DNA of 64,000 nt from Mycoplasmatota bacterium (GTDB lineage: Bacteria > Bacillota_I > Bacilli_A > Haloplasmatales > Haloplasmataceae), in the NCBI GenBank assembly GCA_018394295.1, contig CP074573.1, forward strand, positions 744,001 to 808,000, in the 5' to 3' direction. Below the pieces are notes generated by a model. That model had not been told where the DNA came from and searched no databases. It worked only from the letters and a program-made list of their open reading frames with translations. Position numbers and translations under genes: made by a program. Positions within the stretch are counted from its first letter, which is position 1, and the number at the start of each line of letters is the position of its first letter. Below are positions 17,086 through 25,287 of this stretch, piece after piece.

Positions 17086-18345
17086 ATGTTAAAGAAAATT
17101 AAAGATAACTTTTACTATTTAGGTGTTATTGATAAGGCTTTAAAAGTATTTGATGTAATTATGGAAACTAAGTATGGTACATCATATAATTCCTATTTGG
17201 TAAAAACCAAAAATCATAATATTTTGATTGAAACTGTAAAAGTTAGTTTTTTTGATGAATACATTAAAAATCTTAATGAAATCGTTGGGGTTGAAAATAT
17301 CGATACCATTATTGTTAATCATACAGAACCTGACCATGCAGGTTCTATTGAAAAATTATTGATGTTAAATCCTAATATTACGATTATAGGTTCTAAATCA
17401 GCTATCCTATATTTGAAAAATATTACAAACAAATCGTTCAATAGTCAAGTAGTAAAGCCTAACCAAGAAATAATATTTGATGATAAAACTTTTCAATTTA
17501 TAAGTGCACCATTTCTTCATTGGCCAGATTCTATCTATACTTACATTAAAGAGGATGAAGTTTTATTTACCTGTGATTCGTTAGGGACACATTATGCATT
17601 TGATGAAGTATTCTTATCAAAAATGAATAAAACACTATATAAAGATTATCTTGAATCATTTCAATATTATTATGATGCTATTTTTGCACCATATAAGAAG
17701 TTTGTATTACAAGCATTAGATAAAATAAAAGATTTGAAAATTAAGATGATTTGTAATGGTCATGGACCAATACTTGATGAAAATATTCAATTTTATTTAG
17801 ATACCTATAAAAAGTGGTCTACTGTTTATAACCCATTTGATAAATTAATAGTGATTCCTTATGCAACTTCATATGGATATACAAAAATAATGGCAGAAAA
17901 GATTGCTCAGGGAATAAAAAATTATGATGATACAATCGATATTCATTTATATAATCTAAATGTAAGTAATTATAAAGCGCTTGAACAACAAATTGTTTCA
18001 GACATTTATTACGCTGATGGTGTATTATTTGGCTCAACAACAATTAATAAAGATGCAACACCAGTTATTTGGGATTTAGTTATTAATATGAATGCGATTA
18101 TCCATCAAGGTAAATTTGTTACTACCTTTGGGTCTTATGGATGGAGTGGTGAAGGCGTTGACAATATCCAAACACGTTTAAAAAATGCTAGTTTAAAAGT
18201 ATTGCCTTCCTTTAAATTAAAATTTAAACCATCATTAGAGAATGAAATAATGTTAGAAAAATATGGTGAAGAATTAGCTGAAGCCATATTTAGTAAAAAA
18301 ATTCAGGTTCAATTAATCAATGATGAAAAAGTAACAATGAGTTAA
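17086..18345 (+). CDS. Flavodiiron protein (A-type, FprA/ROO-like)
   Basis: A 419-residue two-domain enzyme. The N-terminal metallo-beta-lactamase-like domain carries the diiron ligands: His79, Glu81, Asp83 and His84 in NHTEPDHAG, a histidine in FLHWPDS, Asp in FTCDSLGTH, and a histidine in NGHGP. The C-terminal part (about residues 255-400) is a flavodoxin domain with YATSYGYTKIMAE and TFGSYGWSGEG for FMN. Such proteins reduce oxygen to water or nitric oxide to nitrous oxide and protect anaerobes. No rubredoxin is fused or adjacent, so the electron donor is not visible; YumC-type chemistry nearby is a candidate. Confidence 0.93.
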   Translation: MLKKIKDNFYYLGVIDKALKVFDVIMETKYGTSYNSYLVKTKNHNILIETVKVSFFDEYIKNLNEIVGVENIDTIIVNHTEPDHAGSIEKLLMLNPNITIIGSKSAILYLKNITNKSFNSQVVKPNQEIIFDDKTFQFISAPFLHWPDSIYTYIKEDEVLFTCDSLGTHYAFDEVFLSKMNKTLYKDYLESFQYYYDAIFAPYKKFVLQALDKIKDLKIKMICNGHGPILDENIQFYLDTYKKWSTVYNPFDKLIVIPYATSYGYTKIMAEKIAQGIKNYDDTIDIHLYNLNVSNYKALEQQIVSDIYYADGVLFGSTTINKDATPVIWDLVINMNAIIHQGKFVTTFGSYGWSGEGVDNIQTRLKNASLKVLPSFKLKFKPSLENEIMLEKYGEELAEAIFSKKIQVQLINDEKVTMS

Positions 18346-18352
18346 TAATTTC

Positions 18353-18382
18353 AAAAAGTCTAAATTTTTTAGACTTTTTTTC
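18353..18382 (+). terminator. Intrinsic terminator after the flavodiiron gene
   Basis: A 12-bp stem (AAAAAGTCTAAA / TTTAGACTTTTT) with a TTT loop and T tail. Confidence 0.88.
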
Positions 18383-18448
18383 TTGATTTAATCACCAAAT
18401 TTATTTTTTGACTTATGATATATTAGTTTAAAAAAATGGGTGATTGTC

Positions 18449-19102
18449 ATGGGTATAAAGCAGTATAGATTATTGACTTTTTATCAAGATAAGAGTTTTA
18501 AAGATACAAAGAAGATCTTATATAACCAATTTTATCTATATATTGTGATATTATTGGGATTTACTGCGATGTCTGTCACATTTTTAAATAGATTAGATTT
18601 TTTATTTAACAATTCGAAAAATATTCTTATTACTTCATTTGTAATAGTTCCAATTATTTATTTCATCATAAAATCAATTTATGGATTAATTTTGTTACAA
18701 GAATCTTATCAATCATTTCACTATAAATTAATTAACGAATTCAGTTTATTATATATTTTAGGGTATCACATAATCTTATTGTCATTTTTTGAAAATAATT
18801 TGGTGTATTGTTATGAATCACTGCTTTTGATTTTAATTGGTTTTATTTTTCAACGTTTTAAAAATGAAATCATAATTTTGATTGCGATAGTACTGACTGT
18901 TTGTTCTCTCTATTTTTTATCATCATTTTGTGTATTTAATATTTATCTAATAATTATAACCTTTATTTTCACTTTATTTATGTTATATCCAATTGTATTT
19001 ATTCTAGATAAAGAAATTGATAAAGAAATCGAATTAATTATGTTAGGTAATAAAAATAATCCAAATGGTAAAATTAAAGATTTTTTGAGAAAAATAAAAT
19101 AG
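18449..19102 (+). CDS. Membrane protein of unknown function
   Basis: A 217-residue protein with a basic, Tyr- and Lys-rich N terminus followed by about six hydrophobic segments (for example LYIVILLGFTAMSVTFL, SFVIVPIIYFII, LLILIGFIF and a long stretch near residues 150-190), ending in a short charged cytoplasmic tail. It matches no family I can name. The ATG at 18449 follows GGGTG; the GTG at 18440 overlaps that site. It stands between a terminator and the tsaEB-rimI promoter and so is probably transcribed alone. Confidence 0.65.
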   Translation: MGIKQYRLLTFYQDKSFKDTKKILYNQFYLYIVILLGFTAMSVTFLNRLDFLFNNSKNILITSFVIVPIIYFIIKSIYGLILLQESYQSFHYKLINEFSLLYILGYHIILLSFFENNLVYCYESLLLILIGFIFQRFKNEIIILIAIVLTVCSLYFLSSFCVFNIYLIIITFIFTLFMLYPIVFILDKEIDKEIELIMLGNKNNPNGKIKDFLRKIK

Positions 19103-19125
19103 ATATTAAAACACCTCAGATTGGG

Positions 19126-19155
19126 TTGATATATTCTCTATATTCGAGATATAAT
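19126..19155 (+). promoter_or_regulatory. Sigma-A promoter of tsaE-tsaB-rimI
   Basis: TTGATA, an 18-base spacer, and TATAAT at 19150-19155; 30 bases before the chosen tsaE start. Confidence 0.65.
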
Positions 19156-19185
19156 ATAAGCAGTCTTAATGAATGGATGATGACA

Positions 19186-19656
19186 ATGAAAAAGTATCAA
19201 GTTGAAGTAAATAATTTACGAGAAACACAGAATTTAGCAATTGAAATAGGTAAGCGATTATTTCCAGGTACTGTTATCACCTTAGAAGGTGATTTAGGCG
19301 CTGGAAAAACGACTTTTACTAAAGGAATCGCTTTAGCTCTAAATATTAATAAAACAGTAAATAGCCCAACTTTTACGATTATAAAAGAGTATGAAGGGGA
19401 TTTACCTCTTTATCATATGGATACCTACCGAATAAGTGATGATTTAGAGGATTTAGGTTTTGATGAATATTTCTATGCAAATGGTGTAACATTAATTGAA
19501 TGGGCAAGACATATTCAATCACAACTGCCTTCTGAAAGACTTGAAATTAATCTTTATGTAACTGGTGAAACAAAAAGGGTGTTTGAGTTTTTTCCATTAG
19601 GACAAAAATATGAACAACTTTGTGAGGTGTTAGTAAATGAAAAAATTATTGATTGA
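19186..19656 (+). CDS. tsaE: TsaE, tRNA threonylcarbamoyladenosine ATPase subunit
   Basis: TsaE is the small ATPase that works with TsaB and TsaD to put threonylcarbamoyl on A37 of ANN-decoding tRNAs. The P-loop is GDLGAGKTTFTKG, followed by the family motifs NSPTFTIIKEY and HMDTYRI, then LIEWARH. A reading from 19126 would start inside the promoter, so I chose the ATG at 19186, preceded by GGATGA. It overlaps tsaB by 20 bases. Confidence 0.94.
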   Translation: MKKYQVEVNNLRETQNLAIEIGKRLFPGTVITLEGDLGAGKTTFTKGIALALNINKTVNSPTFTIIKEYEGDLPLYHMDTYRISDDLEDLGFDEYFYANGVTLIEWARHIQSQLPSERLEINLYVTGETKRVFEFFPLGQKYEQLCEVLVNEKIID

Positions 19657-20299
19657 TACATCAACTCAAGTATTAATGATTATTTTAGAAGAAGACGATA
19701 AGGTTAAGGATTATATTCTTGAAGTGGTTATTCGTGACCATTCTGTAAAATTAATGCCAAGTATTGAAACCCTTTTGAAAAGAAATCAAATTGATATTCA
19801 AGAAATTGATCAAATCATTGCTTCAGAAGGACCAGGAAGTTATACTGGTGTTAGAATTGGGGTTACTGTAGCGAAGACATTAAGTTATACTTTGAATATT
19901 CCATTAAAGAAAATATCTAGTTTAGAAGTAATTAGTGCTTCTTATATTAATCAAGCAAAATATATTGTTCCTTTAATTGATGCTAGAAGAGGCAATGTTT
20001 TTTCAGCTCTATATAACGTTATTGACCATAAACTTAATTGTATCTTCGAACCACAATTATATCATTTTACAGATTTTATCCAACAAATAATAGAAGTAGT
20101 AAAAGGAGATGTCATATTTGTTGGATATGATAACCACAAGTTTAAAATAGAAGATCCACAGTTCCATTTTCCATTTTCTTTGATTGAAGATTTTAATCCT
20201 GAGTTGGTGATGACACTAGATTTTGAAAGGGTAGCTAATATTCATCACCTTGTCCCTAATTATAAAAGATTAACTGAGGCAGAAATGAATTTAAAATGA
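19637..20299 (+). CDS. tsaB: TsaB, tRNA threonylcarbamoyladenosine complex subunit
   Basis: A 220-residue partner of TsaD in the ASKHA fold. It begins LLIDTSTQVL and contains the diagnostic EGPGSYTGVRIGVTVAKTL. TsaB scaffolds the TsaD-TsaE complex and has no activity itself. GTGAGGTG lies eight bases before the ATG. The stop overlaps the rimI start (ATGA). Confidence 0.93.
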   Translation: MKKLLIDTSTQVLMIILEEDDKVKDYILEVVIRDHSVKLMPSIETLLKRNQIDIQEIDQIIASEGPGSYTGVRIGVTVAKTLSYTLNIPLKKISSLEVISASYINQAKYIVPLIDARRGNVFSALYNVIDHKLNCIFEPQLYHFTDFIQQIIEVVKGDVIFVGYDNHKFKIEDPQFHFPFSLIEDFNPELVMTLDFERVANIHHLVPNYKRLTEAEMNLK

Positions 20300-20745
20300 A
20301 AAGTGAAAGTACTGTACAGAAAATAGATGATGTAAATGATTTTGTTGAGATTATGGAAATAGAAAAAAAAGCTTTTGTTGATCCATTTACTAAAGATTTA
20401 TATCTTTCTGATTTTTTAAATCATCCGTATAGTGTTTATTATAAGTTAGTTTTAAAAGATAAAATCATTGGATATATTGGTTTATGGATAATGTATGAAG
20501 ATGTTCAAATAACTACTTTCGCAATTGATCCTACCTATCAAGGGTTAGGATATGGAAGTGTGTTAATGGATTTTACAGTTAATCTTGTTAAAGAAAAAAA
20601 ATGTCAAAATATTACCCTAGAAGTAAGAGTATCTAATGATAAAGCAATACAATTGTATGAAAAATATCATTTTAATAAAGTAGCAAAAAGGAAACGGTAT
20701 TATCCAACTGGAGAAGATGCTTATTTAATGGAATTGGTAATGTAA
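20296..20745 (+). CDS. rimI: RimI-type N-acetyltransferase
   Basis: A 149-residue GNAT acetyltransferase. The acetyl-CoA loop is DPTYQGLGYGSVLM (QxxGxG), followed by LEVRVSNDKAIQLYEKYHF and the RimI-like ending KRKRYYPTGEDAYLMEL. RimI acetylates the N-terminal alanine of ribosomal protein S18 in E. coli; substrates differ between species. It overlaps tsaB by four bases, the common arrangement in Bacillota, where tsaD usually follows but here comes only after the pullulanase gene. Confidence 0.9.
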   Translation: MKSESTVQKIDDVNDFVEIMEIEKKAFVDPFTKDLYLSDFLNHPYSVYYKLVLKDKIIGYIGLWIMYEDVQITTFAIDPTYQGLGYGSVLMDFTVNLVKEKKCQNITLEVRVSNDKAIQLYEKYHFNKVAKRKRYYPTGEDAYLMELVM

Positions 20746-20994
20746 AGAAATATAATAATCGTTATAATTTATCTTTTTCACATTAAGAATAAGAAAATAA
20801 GGGTAAAAACTTATAATTTGATAAACAGTGATTAAGGTTATAAGATTTTTATTGTATTTATTAAAAAATTCACTTTTAAATTGAAAAAAAAGTAAAATTT
20901 GTGTAATATTATAATTATAGAGATTGATTAAGTTAATCAAAGATTGACCTTTGATTGATAATATCTATCTTAGTTAATAAAAGTAGGTGAAATA
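20746..20994 (+). other. 249-base intergenic region holding the pullulanase control region
   Basis: The first 160 bases are AT-rich with nothing recognisable. The rest holds the promoter and palindromes listed separately at 20910-20956. Confidence 0.5.
20910..20956 (+). promoter_or_regulatory. Candidate -10 box and overlapping palindromic operators before the pullulanase gene
   Basis: TATAAT at 20910-20915 is followed eight bases later by TTGATTAAGTTAATCAA (20924-20940), a perfect palindrome around a central G. Its right half is reused in a second inverted repeat, AATCAAAG at 20935-20942 and CTTTGATT at 20949-20956. The arrangement looks like a repressor site covering the transcription start. 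No -35 box is clear at normal spacing. TTGACC at 20944-20949 with TATCTT at 20966-20971 is an alternative promoter. Confidence 0.5.
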
Positions 20995-23070
20995 ATGATT
21001 GATACGAAAAAATTTGAAACAGAAGAGTTTAATCATCAATATTATTATAGTGGCAATGACTTAGGGTATGTTTATACAAAAGATACGACATCCTTTAGAG
21101 TATGGAGTCCTTTTGCGATAAAAGTATCATTGTTTTTATATGATAAAGGTTATAAAAGTAAACCTTACGATAAGATAAAAATGAATAAAGATATGAATGG
21201 GACCTGGTATATAGATATTAAAGAAGACTTACATGGTGTTTTTTATACATATGGAATAGAATTTCAAGATGAAAAATATGAGACTGTTGATATTTATGCG
21301 AAGGCATGTGGGGTTAATGGTGAAAGAGGGATGGTTGTTGATTTAGAGAAAACTAATCCAGATGGTTTTTCAGAAGATGTTCGACCTAAATTAATTAATA
21401 CTACTGATTCAATCATTTATGAAGCGCACATTCGTGATTTAACGATTCATAAAACAGCAAATGTGCAAAACCCAGGAAAGTTTTTAGGGCTAGCCCAACA
21501 CAATACTAGAAGTCCAGAAGCTTTAACAACTGGATTAGACCACTTAATAGAATTAGGTATAACGCATATTCATTTACTTCCTGTGTTTGATTTTGGTTCT
21601 ATTGATGAGGCTAAACTTGATAAACCACAATATAATTGGGGATATGACCCAGTAAACTATAATTGTTTGGAGGGGTCTTATTCAACTAATCCAATTGATG
21701 GTGAGGCAAGAATAAGAGAATTTAAAACATTAGTACAAGAATTGCATCGAAGCAATATTCGCGTTGTTATGGACGTTGTTTATAATCATACCTATTTTCA
21801 AAAGAATTCTAATTTTCATAAAACATTTCCACATTATTATCATCGACAAACAGAAAATAATGAATTCGCTGAGGGGTCTGGTTGTGGTAATGAAGTTGCT
21901 TCAGAACGGTTGATGGTTCGTAAATTCATTATTGATTCTGTGACTTATCTAGCTAAAGAATATCATATTGATGGATTCCGTTTTGATTTAATGGGATTAC
22001 ATGATATTCAAACAATGAATGAAATTCGCCTAGCACTTGATAAAATTGATTCTACTATTCTGATATATGGTGAAGGATGGACTGCAGGAGAAACACCACT
22101 TCCTGTCAATAAAAGGGCACTTAAAGAAAACATGTCTAAAATGCCTAGAATTGCTGCCTTTAATGATGATTGTCGTGATGGGATTAAAGGGGATGTCTTT
22201 TATGCAAAACAGCCTGGATTTGTTAATGGTGGTATTGGGTTAGAAGAATCTGTGAAATTCGCGATTGTTGGTGCAACTGATCATCCACAAATTAACTTTG
22301 ATAGAGTCATTTATTCAAAAAAACCATGGGCAACTCAACCTAATCAAACCATTAATTATGTCTCATGTCATGATAATTTATGTTTATTTGATAAAATTGT
22401 TGAAACAACAGAGGGCCTTGATATGACAACGCGTATTAAGATGGCTAAAATGGCTAATACTATTGTATTAATGAGTCAAGGAATTCCTTTCTTTTTATCT
22501 GGTGAAGAGATGTTAAGAACAAAAAATGGTGATGAGAATAGTTATAAATCACCTGATATGATTAATCAAATTATTTGGCATAGTAAATATGACCATATTG
22601 ATTTATTTGAATATTATCGTGGGTTAATTGAATTAAGAAAAGCACATCCTGCATTTAGGATGACAACTACTGAAATGATACAAAAACATCTTAGATTTTT
22701 GGATACTCCAGTAACTAATACGATTGCTTACAATATAACTGATTCAGCCAATCATGATACATATGCAGATATTGTTGTTATATTTAACGCTAATATTACA
22801 GAAGTTAAATTTAAGTTACCACATTTTGGTGTATGGAATATCATTGTTGATAATAATAAAGCAGGGACAGAGGTTCTAAAGAAAATTACAGGTGATGAAA
22901 TTGTTGTGCCTGAATTAACTTCTTTGGTACTATATTCTAATGAAAAACATGTCAATGAAGTAACTGTTGTTGGACAAGAAAAAACAGATCTTAAGAAATA
23001 TGCAGGCTATGCAATTGGTGCGATTGGGCTAATTATGTTCTTAAGAAGAAGAAAAAAGAAACGTAAATAA
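20995..23070 (+). CDS. pulA: Type I pullulanase with C-terminal membrane tail
   Basis: A 691-residue glycoside hydrolase 13 enzyme that cleaves alpha-1,6 branches in pullulan, glycogen or limit dextrins. Residues 15-110 form a CBM48-like N domain (TTSFRVWSPFA). The catalytic barrel has VMDVVYNHTY, the nucleophile Asp in IDGFRFDLMG near residue 328, the acid Glu in IYGEGWTAG and the histidine in NYVSCHDN. There is no N-terminal signal peptide, yet the protein ends with a hydrophobic stretch (AGYAIGAIGLIMFL) and a basic tail (RRRKKKRK), as in a tail-anchored protein. AAAGTAGGTG precedes the ATG. Palindromes upstream suggest repression. Confidence 0.92.
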   Translation: MIDTKKFETEEFNHQYYYSGNDLGYVYTKDTTSFRVWSPFAIKVSLFLYDKGYKSKPYDKIKMNKDMNGTWYIDIKEDLHGVFYTYGIEFQDEKYETVDIYAKACGVNGERGMVVDLEKTNPDGFSEDVRPKLINTTDSIIYEAHIRDLTIHKTANVQNPGKFLGLAQHNTRSPEALTTGLDHLIELGITHIHLLPVFDFGSIDEAKLDKPQYNWGYDPVNYNCLEGSYSTNPIDGEARIREFKTLVQELHRSNIRVVMDVVYNHTYFQKNSNFHKTFPHYYHRQTENNEFAEGSGCGNEVASERLMVRKFIIDSVTYLAKEYHIDGFRFDLMGLHDIQTMNEIRLALDKIDSTILIYGEGWTAGETPLPVNKRALKENMSKMPRIAAFNDDCRDGIKGDVFYAKQPGFVNGGIGLEESVKFAIVGATDHPQINFDRVIYSKKPWATQPNQTINYVSCHDNLCLFDKIVETTEGLDMTTRIKMAKMANTIVLMSQGIPFFLSGEEMLRTKNGDENSYKSPDMINQIIWHSKYDHIDLFEYYRGLIELRKAHPAFRMTTTEMIQKHLRFLDTPVTNTIAYNITDSANHDTYADIVVIFNANITEVKFKLPHFGVWNIIVDNNKAGTEVLKKITGDEIVVPELTSLVLYSNEKHVNEVTVVGQEKTDLKKYAGYAIGAIGLIMFLRRRKKKRK

Positions 23071-23072
23071 AT

Positions 23073-23090
23073 AGGGCATTAGCCCTTTTT
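23073..23090 (+). terminator. Short terminator after pulA
   Basis: AGGGC and GCCCT around an ATTA-type loop, followed by T5. The stem is short (5 bp), so some read-through into tsaD is likely. Confidence 0.65.
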
Positions 23091-23112
23091 ATATGGAGAA
23101 AAGAGTGATTGT

Positions 23113-24120
23113 ATGAAAGATATCATCGTATTAGCTGTTGAATCAAGTTGTGATGAAACAAGCGTAGCGATTGTAAAAAATGGTAAAGAAGTATTATCGA
23201 ATATTGTTTCTTCACAAATTGATATTCATAAGAAATTTGGTGGAGTTGTACCAGAAGTGGCTAGTCGACATCATGTAGAGAATATAACACTTGTTTTAGA
23301 TGAAGCCATAAAAAAAGCAAATATCAAGGTTAAAGATATCACTTGTGTAGCCGTAACAAAAGGTCCAGGATTAATCGGTTCTCTACTTGTTGGTATTAAT
23401 GCTGCAAAAGCGTTTAGTTTTGCGAATCATTTACCTTTAATTGGCGTCCATCACATTGCAGGGCATATCTATGCAAATCATTTAGTTGAAGATTTACAAT
23501 TTCCATTACTAGCCTTAGTTGTTTCAGGGGGTCATACAGAACTTGTTTATATGAAAGATCATTATCATTTTGATATTATTGGACAAACAAGAGATGATGC
23601 AGTTGGTGAAGCTTATGATAAAGTAGCGCGGGTGATTGGTTTACCTTATCCAGGTGGACCGCATATTGATAAGCTTGCTAATGAAGGAATCGATTTGTAT
23701 AAACTTCCCCGAGTTATGTTGGATCAAGATAATTTTGATTTTAGTTTTTCGGGATTAAAATCAGCTGTTATTAATTTAGTTCATAATGCAACTCAAAGAA
23801 ATGAAACGATTAATAGAGAGAATTTAGCTAGAAGTTTTCAAGAAAGTGTAGTTGATATTTTAGTAGGTAAAACAGTTAAAGCAATTAAAAAAAATCCTAT
23901 TAAACAATTGATTATCGCTGGTGGTGTGGCTGCTAATAGCGGATTACGAAAAAGACTTCATGAAGAAATTAAAAGCTTTCCTGACATCAAACTTATTATA
24001 CCTCCACTAAAATATTGTACAGATAATGCAGCTATGATTGCTGTAGCTGGAACTTTTAGTTATTTAAATGGACAAAAAGATGATTTAAGTCTTAATGGTA
24101 AAGCAAATTTAGATTTATAA
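23113..24120 (+). CDS. tsaD: TsaD, tRNA N6-threonylcarbamoyltransferase
   Basis: The catalytic subunit that transfers threonylcarbamoyl to A37 of tRNA. It has [13 protein letters not shown], the metal-binding [11 protein letters not shown] motif, [12 protein letters not shown], and the C-terminal [15 protein letters not shown] and [12 protein letters not shown]. The 335-residue length is normal. It is separated from tsaE-tsaB-rimI by the pullulanase gene and has its own ribosome site, with a strong terminator after it. Confidence 0.96.
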   Translation: MKDIIVLAVESSCDETSVAIVKNGKEVLSNIVSSQIDIHKKFGGVVPEVASRHHVENITLVLDEAIKKANIKVKDITCVAVTKGPGLIGSLLVGINAAKAFSFANHLPLIGVHHIAGHIYANHLVEDLQFPLLALVVSGGHTELVYMKDHYHFDIIGQTRDDAVGEAYDKVARVIGLPYPGGPHIDKLANEGIDLYKLPRVMLDQDNFDFSFSGLKSAVINLVHNATQRNETINRENLARSFQESVVDILVGKTVKAIKKNPIKQLIIAGGVAANSGLRKRLHEEIKSFPDIKLIIPPLKYCTDNAAMIAVAGTFSYLNGQKDDLSLNGKANLDL

Positions 24121-24130
24121 TATGACTTAA

Positions 24131-24167
24131 AATGTGTTGTCAATTCATATTGACAACACATTTTTTT
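24131..24167 (+). terminator. Intrinsic terminator after tsaD
   Basis: A perfect 13-bp stem (AATGTGTTGTCAA / TTGACAACACATT), six-base loop and T7 tail. Confidence 0.92.
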
Positions 24168-24204
24168 ATTTTTAAAGTATGTATAATTGTTTTTCGTTAG
24201 GTAG

Positions 24205-24234
24205 TTGTTAAAGGCTAATTAGTTATGGTATTAT
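24205..24234 (+). promoter_or_regulatory. Sigma-A promoter of the P-loop gene
   Basis: TTGTTA, an 18-base spacer and TATTAT; 48 bases before the ATG at 24282. Confidence 0.55.
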
Positions 24235-24281
24235 ATTTAATAGATATATTTAAATAATAGGGGCATAGGAAAGGAGAAAAG

Positions 24282-25118
24282 ATGGAAAATCGATTAATAT
24301 TGGTAGAAGGAATACCAGGTTCTGGGAAAACAATGATTTCGAGAAAAATAAAACATGATTTAGAATCTAAGGGTGAAAAAGCAATTTTATATAATGAAGG
24401 TGATGTACACCCTGCAGATTTAGCGTGGCATGCTTATATTTCGCTAAATGAGTTTGAGAGAATTGTGAAAGAATATCCAAAATATAAAACTAGCTTAATC
24501 AAATATACCCAAATTGAAGAGAATTTTGCTTTAGTTGCGTACACAAAATTAGGTATTAGAGAAAAGGAATTATTTAAATATTTTGAAGAACACGAAGTAT
24601 ATGATGGGAGAGTACCATTTGAGGTTTTTAAAAAACTACATTTTAAAAGGTGGACAAAGTTCGTTGATCAAGTTAATTCTGATAGTATTATAATTTTTGA
24701 ATGTGCGTACTTACAAAATCATATTAATGAATTATTCGCATTTCATAATAAAGATAGGGATAATATTATAAAATATATGCTTGAATTAATTAATATCGTA
24801 AAGAAATTAAAACCAATTCTTATTTACTTATCACAACCTGATGTAGGTGAGACAATCTCCCGTGTTGCTAAAGAAAGAGTGTCTCCTGATAAAAGCCAAT
24901 ATGAAGATTGGATTGATTTAGTGATCAGCTATGTTGAAAAATCAATGTATGGAAAACTAAATAATTTAAAGAATTTCGATGGTGCTATCAAATTTTTTGA
25001 ACACAGAAAAAAACTTGAATTAGCTGTTATAGAACAATTACCTATAGACAAGGTGGTTATCGAAAATCCAGATTATAACTGGGAAAAAGTATTTAATAAA
25101 ATTAAATCATTATGGTAA
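24282..25118 (+). CDS. P-loop kinase-like protein of unknown substrate
   Basis: A 278-residue cytosolic protein opening with LILVEGIPGSGKTMISRKI, a Walker A motif (residues 10-17). The rest resembles small-molecule kinases in layout, with an acidic strand SIIIFECAYLQNH near residue 145 and basic residues around SRVAKERVSPD. I cannot name the substrate. Relatives in Bacillota are usually annotated only as AAA or thymidylate-kinase-like. It has its own promoter and terminator and so is a single-gene unit. AAAGGAGA precedes the ATG. Confidence 0.8.
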   Translation: MENRLILVEGIPGSGKTMISRKIKHDLESKGEKAILYNEGDVHPADLAWHAYISLNEFERIVKEYPKYKTSLIKYTQIEENFALVAYTKLGIREKELFKYFEEHEVYDGRVPFEVFKKLHFKRWTKFVDQVNSDSIIIFECAYLQNHINELFAFHNKDRDNIIKYMLELINIVKKLKPILIYLSQPDVGETISRVAKERVSPDKSQYEDWIDLVISYVEKSMYGKLNNLKNFDGAIKFFEHRKKLELAVIEQLPIDKVVIENPDYNWEKVFNKIKSLW

Positions 25119-25125
25119 ATTACTT

Positions 25126-25159
25126 AAAAATCTACATTTGAATATATGTAGATTTTTTT
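25126..25159 (+). terminator. Intrinsic terminator after the P-loop gene
   Basis: A 12-bp stem (AAAAATCTACAT / ATGTAGATTTTT), eight-base loop and T tail. Confidence 0.9.
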
Positions 25160-25225
25160 ATAGGAGTTAATTTCCTTATATCATTAGTTTTTATGGCAAT
25201 TAATTCCATAATTTCCTTAAAATGG

Positions 25226-25255
25226 TTGACATTGATATAAACTTTTGAGTACTAT
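25226..25255 (+). promoter_or_regulatory. Sigma-A promoter of the Big_2/amidase lipoprotein gene
   Basis: TTGACA, an 18-base spacer and TACTAT; 32 bases before the ATG at 25288. Confidence 0.65.
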
Positions 25256-25287
25256 TAGGGTATGAAGTGAAGGGGAGGTAATATTAG

